A DNA stretch of 64,000 nt, from positions 1-64,000 of the forward strand of contig JAFSMO010000049.1 in NCBI GenBank assembly GCA_017447865.1, written 5' to 3'. The stretch's first letter is position 1. Every line of letters starts with the position of its first letter. A program made the translations under genes and the position numbers. Positions 52,331 through 59,192 of this stretch are shown piece after piece. The stretch is from Thermoguttaceae bacterium. GTDB taxonomy: Bacteria > Planctomycetota > Planctomycetia > Pirellulales > Thermoguttaceae. The notes under the pieces are model-generated. The model was not told where the DNA came from. It saw only the letters and a list, made by a program, of their open reading frames with translations, and ran no database searches.

Positions 52331-54430
52331 ATGAAACTCCGAAAAATCCTTCCCAGCCTTTTTTTCTTCTTTTTCATTTCACTTTCAGTGAACGCGCAGA
52401 CCGTCTCGCTTGAGTCCCTTCTGGGCGAGATGCTCGACCGCCAGGCCGTCCTGAAGCCGGGGCCGGAATTCACGTGCCGCCAGTTCAGCAGTTACGACCG
52501 CGCGGCCAAGTCGCCGACGGAGAACTGGTTCGCAAACGGCGACGCCTCGCAGTTCCTCCGCGTTGAGGAGCGGGACGGCCGCAAAGAGTGGGTCCTGATG
52601 GAAACCGACGGCCCGGGCGCGATCGTCCGCTGGTGGATCACCGCCCCGCACTGGAAAAACCGGTTTTACATTTACGTGGACGGGGCGCAGACGCCGACTT
52701 TTGAGGGAAAAATCGACGAGATCGTCGGCGGTTCCGCCCTTTTCGGCGGCCCGGACCAGCCGTGCGAGCCGCTCTCCCAGGAAACGGCGCGGGGCCGAAA
52801 CCTTTATTTGCCGATCCCGTACGCGAAATCGATCAAAATCACCTGCGACTCGATGGAGGAGCAGAGGAATTTGTACTACCAGATCAATTACCGGACGTAC
52901 GCCGCCGGGACCCCGGTCCAGTCGCTCACGCCGGAGGTTTTGGCCGCCGCTCAGGACCAGATCGCCGCGGCCAATCGGCGCCTCGCGGCCGGGTGCAGTG
53001 ACGTTTGCTCAACCCCCCGGAACGACCCGCCGGGACTGAAACGCCTCCCGAACGGTTTCCAGGGCGCCGGCTGCGTCCGTTCTTTCATCGTTCAGCTGGA
53101 CTCCGAGGACTCGGACGCCACCGTTCAGGCCCTGCGCAGCTGGATCCTGGAGATCACGTTCGACGGCAAAAAAACGGTTTCCTGCCCCCTGGGCGACTTT
53201 TTCGGCTCGGGCGTCGGCGCGAATGCGTACGAGACGTACATGACCCGCGTCCGGGCGGAGCTCGTGACGGGAACCAATTTGGACGGCGATCAAACCTTCA
53301 TCCTTCAGGCCGCGCTTGGCGGCGAGCTGGTCTCCTGCTGGCCGATGCCGTTCCGGGAGGGGATGAGCTGGAATTTGCGCAAGACCCGCGACCTGCCGGT
53401 GGAGATCCAGGTGAATATTGAAGTGGAGCCGCTGGCCCCGGAAATCGCGGCGGTCCCGGCCGAGGATTTCCTTTACTTCCACGCGAACTGGCACCAGGAG
53501 CGCGGGATCCAGACCGTCGGCGGGAATGGAACGAAGGACTGGAACTACGCGACGCTGACCGGCCGCGGCGTGTACGTCGGCGACGTGCTTTCGGTCCGGA
53601 ATCCCGTCTCCGACTGGTGGGGCGAAGGGGACGAAAAGATTTTCGTGGACGGCGAGACGTTCCCCTCCCATTTCGGGACCGGCACGGAGGACTACTACGG
53701 CTACGCGTGGTGCACGCCGAAGTTTTTCCAGTCTCCCTGGCGCGCCCAGCCCCGCGTGGAAGGGCCGGGGAATTTCGGGAACACGACGAACCTGCGCTTC
53801 CGCTCGCTCGACCGGATCCCGTTCAAAAAGGATTTCCGCTTCGAGATGGAGGTCTGGCACTGGAAAGCGACGAAAATCAACTACGCCGTCGCGACGTTCT
53901 TCTACGGCACGCGTGACCTGAAGGTCCAGACGGACGGTTACTCCCTGATCGACGTGGAGGCGGCGCAGGACGTGAGCTGGATCACGGAATTCCAGCCCAT
54001 CGAGCTGGGAAACTTCCGCCTCACGAAAGATCCGACCGGAGGAAGGGCCCAGATCCAGAAAATGGGCGGGTTCCGAAACGGGAAGTGGCTCAACTCAGAG
54101 CAGATCTGGTGGCAGGCCGGCAAACCGGGCGACGAGCTGGAATTCCTCGTGACGATCCCGCAAGGCACGAAGGAAATTTCCCTCGGGCTGACCAAGGCGT
54201 GCGACTACGGCATCGTGGAGTTTTACCTCGACGACCAGAAAATCGGCGGGCCATGGGACGGTTGCAACCCCGTGCCGGGCAGTGACGGCGTGATCCACGA
54301 AACGGTCAAATTCCCGGTTCCGACCGAACTGGCCGACGGGAAAGAGCACAAACTGACGGTTTACCTCGTCGGAAAGTCCCGACGCTCGACCGGCACGATG
54401 TTCGGCGCCGACTTTCTGGAAACCGAGTAA
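52331..54430 (+). CDS. Secreted GH172 (DUF2961) glycoside hydrolase
   Basis: 699 residues from ATG 52331, chosen because a signal peptide follows (MKLRKILPSLFFFFFISLSVNA) and AAGGA precedes; the longer frame would run through the tRNA. DUF2961 landmarks are METDGPGAIVRWWITAP, YLPIPYAKSIKIT and GTGTEDYYGYAW. A C-terminal jelly-roll-like domain (about 590-699) has ISLGLTKACDYGIVEFYLD. GH172 enzymes act on fructofuranosyl or arabinofuranosyl linkages. It is exported and likely degrades external glycans. It ends at a truncated heptamer-arm repeat that forms the terminator. Confidence 0.9.
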   Translation: MKLRKILPSLFFFFFISLSVNAQTVSLESLLGEMLDRQAVLKPGPEFTCRQFSSYDRAAKSPTENWFANGDASQFLRVEERDGRKEWVLMETDGPGAIVRWWITAPHWKNRFYIYVDGAQTPTFEGKIDEIVGGSALFGGPDQPCEPLSQETARGRNLYLPIPYAKSIKITCDSMEEQRNLYYQINYRTYAAGTPVQSLTPEVLAAAQDQIAAANRRLAAGCSDVCSTPRNDPPGLKRLPNGFQGAGCVRSFIVQLDSEDSDATVQALRSWILEITFDGKKTVSCPLGDFFGSGVGANAYETYMTRVRAELVTGTNLDGDQTFILQAALGGELVSCWPMPFREGMSWNLRKTRDLPVEIQVNIEVEPLAPEIAAVPAEDFLYFHANWHQERGIQTVGGNGTKDWNYATLTGRGVYVGDVLSVRNPVSDWWGEGDEKIFVDGETFPSHFGTGTEDYYGYAWCTPKFFQSPWRAQPRVEGPGNFGNTTNLRFRSLDRIPFKKDFRFEMEVWHWKATKINYAVATFFYGTRDLKVQTDGYSLIDVEAAQDVSWITEFQPIELGNFRLTKDPTGGRAQIQKMGGFRNGKWLNSEQIWWQAGKPGDELEFLVTIPQGTKEISLGLTKACDYGIVEFYLDDQKIGGPWDGCNPVPGSDGVIHETVKFPVPTELADGKEHKLTVYLVGKSRRSTGTMFGADFLETE

Positions 54431-54456
54431 AAAACGGGAACGGGCCGAGCCTGAAA

Positions 54457-54499
54457 AGTGTGGAGTGTGGAGCTGGAAAAGCCTTCGGCTTTTTGCGGC
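54457..54499 (+). repeat. Truncated heptamer-arm element with terminator core (copy 4)
   Basis: Two AGTGTGG units and the AAAAGCCTTCGGCTTTTT hairpin of the shared core are present, but the rest of the core and the right arm are missing. It sits 27 bases after the GH172 stop and makes a good intrinsic terminator. Confidence 0.75.
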
Positions 54500-54562
54500 T
54501 CCTCATTTTTTCGTCGAGGCGAAATTTTCTGAAAAAATCCTCTAAAAAACCCAAGACTCCCC

Positions 54563-54591
54563 TTTTACCAAAAGCGCGAATCTGGTATAAT
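54563..54591 (+). promoter_or_regulatory. Extended -10 promoter for dxr
   Basis: TTTTAC (54563-54568), a 17-nt spacer and TATAAT (54586-54591), with TGG directly before the -10 box, 47 bases before the start codon. Confidence 0.75.
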
Positions 54592-54637
54592 ACGGGGGAA
54601 TTGTGCCGTTTTTTTGTCATCTTTTGGGACGTTGGAA

Positions 54638-55795
54638 ATGAAAAAGATCGCGCTTTTCGGAGCGACCGGGAGCATTGGCCGCAGCACGCTGGACGTCGTG
54701 GGGACCATCGACGGTTTCCGCGTCCTGGCGATTTCAGGCCATAAAAACCTTCCGCTTCTGCGCGAGCAGATGGAACGTTTTCGCCCGCGCTGGGTCATTT
54801 TGACCGACGAGGAAGCCGCGAAAGAATGGGATTTTCCCGTCCCGGCCGGAACCGAAATTTGCGTCGGGATGAAGGCCCTGACCGAAATCGCGGCCGAGCC
54901 TGAGGTCGAGATCGTGGTCTCCGCGATCGTGGGCCGGGCCGGTCTCGAAAGCACCGTGGCGGCGGCGCGCGCTGGAAAACGCATCGCCCTGGCCAATAAA
55001 GAAAGCCTCGTCATTGGCGGCGCCATCGTGAAGCGGCTCGCGAAAGAGTCCGGCGCCAGGATCGTCCCGGTCGATAGTGAGCACAGCGCGATTTTTCAGG
55101 CCCTGCACGCCGGCAAACGCTACGAGCTGGAGCGCGTCATCCTGACGGCCAGCGGCGGCCCGTTCTTCCGTCTGCCGGACGAGGAACTCCGAAACGTCAC
55201 GGTCGCGCAGGCGCTGAAGCACCCCACCTGGAACATGGGGGCGAAAGTGACGCTCGACTCCGCCACGCTGATGAATAAAGCGCTGGAAATCATCGAGGCC
55301 AAATGGCTTTTCGACCTGAACATGGAGAAACCCGAGCTGGAGGTGATGATCCACCCGCAGTCGGTCGTGCATTCGATGGTCGAATTTCAGGACGGCGCGG
55401 TGATCGCCCAGCTCAGCCCGCCCGACATGCGCCTCCCGATCCAGAACGCGCTGACGTACCCGGACCGGGTCGGCGGCGGCCCAACCCGACGGACGGACTG
55501 GACGCGGAATCAGACGCTGGAGTTTTTCTCGCCGGACTACTCCAACCCCCGGTTCGACGCGCTGAAACTCGGTCTGGAAACGGCCCGGCGGGGCGGAACG
55601 GCCGGAGCCGTTCTGAACGCTGCGAACGATTTGGCCGTTTCGGCTTTTATCCGCGGCGAGATCCGTTTCGATGAGATCGTTCCGCGAATTCGGCACTGCG
55701 TCGAGGAACACGACTTCCGGCCCGAACCCACGCTGGAAGAATTAATAGAACTGGATCAAGAGATCAGAAAAAAACGAATAATGAATAACGAATAA
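54638..55795 (+). CDS. dxr: 1-deoxy-D-xylulose 5-phosphate reductoisomerase
   Basis: 385 residues from ATG 54638, where the NADPH-binding GATGSIGRSTLDVV begins. Further signatures are ALANKESLVIGG, VPVDSEHSAIFQ with metal and substrate residues, LTASGGPF, HPTWNMGAKVTLDSATLMNK and MIHPQSVVHSMV. It makes MEP from DXP, the committed step of the isoprenoid pathway shared with ispF at 35666. The end (KKRIMNNE) is translated from the first bases of the GAATAAT repeat arm, which also gives the stop. rseP follows, the classical dxr-rseP neighbourhood. Confidence 0.95.
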   Translation: MKKIALFGATGSIGRSTLDVVGTIDGFRVLAISGHKNLPLLREQMERFRPRWVILTDEEAAKEWDFPVPAGTEICVGMKALTEIAAEPEVEIVVSAIVGRAGLESTVAAARAGKRIALANKESLVIGGAIVKRLAKESGARIVPVDSEHSAIFQALHAGKRYELERVILTASGGPFFRLPDEELRNVTVAQALKHPTWNMGAKVTLDSATLMNKALEIIEAKWLFDLNMEKPELEVMIHPQSVVHSMVEFQDGAVIAQLSPPDMRLPIQNALTYPDRVGGGPTRRTDWTRNQTLEFFSPDYSNPRFDALKLGLETARRGGTAGAVLNAANDLAVSAFIRGEIRFDEIVPRIRHCVEEHDFRPEPTLEELIELDQEIRKKRIMNNE

Positions 55796-55912
55796 CGAAT
55801 AATGGGAAGAAAGATTTTGCCCTTTATTCGATGAAGTACGAACCAGGTCGTGCCTTTTCGAGCCTGGGCCGCACCTCATTCCAGTCATTATTCGTTATTC
55901 ATTATTCATTCA
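55775..55912. repeat. Heptamer-arm element with GAATAAT/GAATAAC arms (3)
   Basis: The left arm 55775-55806 overlaps the end of dxr and the right arm is 55885-55912. The core has GAACCAGGTCGTGCC and GGGCCGCACCTC, which resemble GAACCAGGTGCGGCTC in the CTATAG-ended elements. It lies between dxr and rseP. Confidence 0.8.
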
Positions 55913-55925
55913 GAAAGTTTGAACT

Positions 55926-58217
55926 ATGCTAAATATTTTCCTTTTCGCCGCTTACGATTTCGCTTTCTTCAAGGCGGTTTTTCTGTGCGCGGTCGCGCTG
56001 GGGCTCATCATTTTCATTCATGAGCTGGGGCACTTTCTCGTGGCCAAGGCGTGCGGGGTCCGCTGCGATAAATTTTACATCGGTTTCGACTTTTTCGGTC
56101 TGAAACTCCTCAAATTCAAGTGGGGCGAGACGGAATACGGCATCGGCGTCTTCCCGCTGGGCGGCTACGTGAAAATGCTCGGCCAGGAGGACAATCCGGG
56201 CGAAACGCGGGAACGGATCAACAAAGCCAAGGCCGCGCGTGAGCTTTTGGCCAAAAACGCCGACGCGAAAGTCGATCAGGCCCTCCTGATGAGCGACGAG
56301 GAGATCGCCGAAGCGGAAAAACTCATCAACGACCCGCGCAGCTACCAGGCGAAAAGCGTCCCGCAGCGCATGGCGATCATCGTCGCAGGGGTCACGATGA
56401 ACGTCGTTCTGGCCTTCATTGCGGCGGTGGCGGCGTTCATGCTTGGAACGTCCAAACTGCCGTGCCAGATCGGAAGCGTGCACCCCGGCCAGGGCGCCTG
56501 GGAGGCGGGCCTCCAGTCTGACGACACGCTGGTCCAGATCGAGAAAAATGAACTGAAATATTTCGACGACATTTCAAAGAACGTTTCGCTCGGGAATCAT
56601 CTGGATGAGGGGATCTGCATCCAGTTTAAGCGTCCGACCATGCCGATGATTCAGACGACGAAAGCGTTTCCGAAAAAGACCGCGCTGGCGCCGATGCTGG
56701 GCGCGACCTCCCCTCTGATCCCGGTGCTGGGCGAAATGCCGGTGATCCCCGCCTCGCCCACATTCGCGGCCGAGAAGGAACTGAAAAAAGGGGACGTTCT
56801 GGTCGGAATCAACGACACGGAAATCGATTCCAACCTGGACGTTCAAAAAGCGCTTTACGCCTCCGTGGGGAAAAACGCGACGCTGAAATTACTCCGTCCG
56901 ACGGATGCGGCTCAAAAAGTTTACGACGCCAAAATGAAAACCCTCGGTCTTGATGACGAGGCGGAGTTTGAGACGATTTTGAGCGAGTACAAAAAAGACG
57001 CGGAAACCGTTGAAGTGCAGGTTGAACCTCAGCACGCCCGCAATTTCGGAGTCGTTTTGACGATGGGCCCCATTCAGTGCCTCCGCAGTGGGCTGGAAGG
57101 CTACGAAGGTGCCGGCCGCGCGGGACTCAAAATCGGCGATACGATCGTCGGTTTTGAAACGACCGTGAACGGAAACGTGGAAATGCTCCGCGATCTGGAT
57201 CCGGTCACGCTCCCGTACCTCGTGCAGAAGCGTGCGCGGGAAGTTTTCGCTCAGGCCGCCGCGGCAGAAGATGGGGCTGAAAAACCCGCTCAGGTCCTGA
57301 ATTTCGCGGTTCTGAGAAAAGAAACCGGCCAAGAGGAGATCGTTCCGGTCGAATTTTCGCTGGACGTTTTTGGCGCTGATAATTACTTCTTCGGCTCCGG
57401 CGAAGTGCTTCCGGAAATCGGCCTGACGTATGAGATCCTGCCGGTCGTCGCGAAAGTTCTGCCCGGTTCCGAGGCGGAAAAACTGAACGTTGAACCCGGA
57501 TTTGTGATCAAAAGCCTTGGTTTTGACTTTGATGTCCCCGAGGAGACGGAGCTTTCTGAAAAGGAAAAGGCGGTCGTGAGCCATTTCAAAAAGAAACTCC
57601 CGCCGCACGTTTTCAGGAAAGACCTCATTTCCTGGCCGATGGTGTACCACAATTCCATGATGATTTACCCATTGGCTGAAACGAAGGCGCAGGTGGTTTT
57701 CGAAAATCCAAAGACCCGGAAGACGCGGACCATGGGGCTTCCGCTTGAGGAATATTCAGACGTTTTCGTGTACCATAACGACCTGAATTTCCAGGCCAGA
57801 ACGGTCTTCATTCAGGAAAGTTTCGGTCCTGCGATCAGTCTGGGCGGCAAGGAAACGTGGAACTCGCTGACGATGGTTTACCGGATGCTCGGCAAACTGT
57901 TCAGCGGTCAGGTTTCGGTGAAAGGTCTCGGCGGCCCGGTCCTCATCGCGCAGGTGGCCTACTCATCGGCGAAAGACGGGCTGGCGCAGCTGCTGATGTT
58001 CGTCTGCCTCATCAGCGCGAACCTGGCGGTTTTGAACCTCCTTCCGATCCCGGTCCTCGACGGCGGGCACGTGGTCTTCCTTCTTTGGGAAGGGATCACC
58101 GGCAAAGCGCCGAACGAAAACCTGATGATCATCCTTTCGTACCTGGGGCTTTTGCTCTTCCTCGGGCTCACGATCTTCGTCCTGGGGCTGGATCTGGGAT
58201 TCATTTCACGATTCTGA
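55926..58217 (+). CDS. rseP: Site-2 zinc metalloprotease RseP, enlarged
   Basis: 763 residues, clearly longer than the usual 350-450. The first membrane helix carries the zinc motif HELGH (His32, Glu33, His36). The conserved GIGVFPLGGYVKMLGQED follows. The C-terminal helices hold LLPIPVLDGGHVVFLLWEG with the third ligand. Between them is a very long periplasmic part with at least three PDZ-like stretches (KKGDVLVGINDTEI, AGLKIGDTIVGFETT, SEAEKLNVEPGFVIKS). It cleaves membrane-embedded anti-sigma factors and signal-peptide remnants. It follows dxr, with the repeat element between. Confidence 0.92.
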   Translation: MLNIFLFAAYDFAFFKAVFLCAVALGLIIFIHELGHFLVAKACGVRCDKFYIGFDFFGLKLLKFKWGETEYGIGVFPLGGYVKMLGQEDNPGETRERINKAKAARELLAKNADAKVDQALLMSDEEIAEAEKLINDPRSYQAKSVPQRMAIIVAGVTMNVVLAFIAAVAAFMLGTSKLPCQIGSVHPGQGAWEAGLQSDDTLVQIEKNELKYFDDISKNVSLGNHLDEGICIQFKRPTMPMIQTTKAFPKKTALAPMLGATSPLIPVLGEMPVIPASPTFAAEKELKKGDVLVGINDTEIDSNLDVQKALYASVGKNATLKLLRPTDAAQKVYDAKMKTLGLDDEAEFETILSEYKKDAETVEVQVEPQHARNFGVVLTMGPIQCLRSGLEGYEGAGRAGLKIGDTIVGFETTVNGNVEMLRDLDPVTLPYLVQKRAREVFAQAAAAEDGAEKPAQVLNFAVLRKETGQEEIVPVEFSLDVFGADNYFFGSGEVLPEIGLTYEILPVVAKVLPGSEAEKLNVEPGFVIKSLGFDFDVPEETELSEKEKAVVSHFKKKLPPHVFRKDLISWPMVYHNSMMIYPLAETKAQVVFENPKTRKTRTMGLPLEEYSDVFVYHNDLNFQARTVFIQESFGPAISLGGKETWNSLTMVYRMLGKLFSGQVSVKGLGGPVLIAQVAYSSAKDGLAQLLMFVCLISANLAVLNLLPIPVLDGGHVVFLLWEGITGKAPNENLMIILSYLGLLLFLGLTIFVLGLDLGFISRF

Positions 58218-58270
58218 TGTTTTCTTTGCGGGGGTCCTGATTTCCGGGGCCCTCGCGGAGCCTGCGCTTA

Positions 58271-58726
58271 ATGAAATACAAATCACCCATTTATTCCGGA
58301 AACTCGCAGGAACTGCAAATGACGCCGATGATCGACGTGATTTTTCAGCTCCTGATCTTCTTCATTTGCACGTCGTCGTTCCAGCTTCCGGAGAAACTTT
58401 TTGCCACGCCGATCCAGTCGCTGATGGGGAATGGACCGTCGGAAAGTGCGCAGACGTTCGAGCTTCCTGAGGACCTCCAGGACTTTGAGGAGATCGCGGT
58501 CCAGCTTCACTACGAGTCGGCCGCGTGGTGGGAGGTTTACGGGAACCGGATCACGGATTTCGCCCAGCTGAACACGATGCTGCGCACGCTGGCGGCGGAC
58601 TGCCCGGAGGTCCCGCTGATCCTGGACGTGGACCCGAACGTCCCGGTCGAGAGCGTGATCCAGCTTTACTCCGCCGGGAAGAAAAGCGGGTTTCAGAAGA
58701 TCCAGTTCGCGGTGGAGAAAAAGTAA
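58271..58726 (+). CDS. ExbD/TolR-type biopolymer transport protein
   Basis: 151 residues. After a short cytoplasmic start it has the ExbD/TolR hallmark MTPMIDVIFQLLIFF, in which the membrane Asp carries protons. A periplasmic domain of about 110 residues follows, ending VESVIQLYSAGKKSGFQKIQF. It works with an ExbB/TolQ protein to energise outer-membrane transport. No ExbB gene is adjacent here. It lies 53 bases after rseP in the same direction. Confidence 0.88.
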   Translation: MKYKSPIYSGNSQELQMTPMIDVIFQLLIFFICTSSFQLPEKLFATPIQSLMGNGPSESAQTFELPEDLQDFEEIAVQLHYESAAWWEVYGNRITDFAQLNTMLRTLAADCPEVPLILDVDPNVPVESVIQLYSAGKKSGFQKIQFAVEKK

Positions 58727-58789
58727 AAGAAAACGCCCTGAAATCTCGTGCACGTGACGATCAGTCCCTCAAAAAAACGTCCGAAATCG

Positions 58790-59144
58790 CTATAGGCCCC
58801 GCGGATCAGGCGGATGGGGCAGATTTAGGCGGATTGGATTTTAAAAGGACGTTTTCTGGAACCTCCGATTTCAAACTCCATGCCCGTCTCACTTCCGACC
58901 TTTATTTAAACACGGATTTGCACGGATTCAAGGGATTAAAAGGATTTTTTAAAGAAGGGCTTCAGCCTTTTTCTTTTTTCTTTAAAATAATCCGTGGAAA
59001 TCCTTTTAATCCGTGAAAATCCGTGTTTAAATGAAGGTTTGAACCAGGTGCGGCTCACCCTTTGGAAAAGGGGTTGAACTTTTTCTTTTTTTAAATCAAA
59101 TCCGCGTAAATCCGCCCAATCCGCCTGATCCACGGGGCCTATAG
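58790..59144. repeat. CTATAG-ended nonamer-arm element, copy B
   Basis: The same plan as copy A at 50517: CTATAG termini, outer 9-nt arms, inner ACGGATT arms and the GGTTTGAACCAGGTGCGGCTC segment, with many small differences. The similarity again continues past the right CTATAG (TCGCTGGA, GAGCTGGACGTGAACTTTGG). The gap 58727-59192 contains nothing else that I can see. Confidence 0.87.
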
Positions 59145-59192
59145 TCGCTGGATTTTGCAGCGAGCTGGACGTGAACTTTGGGCTGGTCCCTT

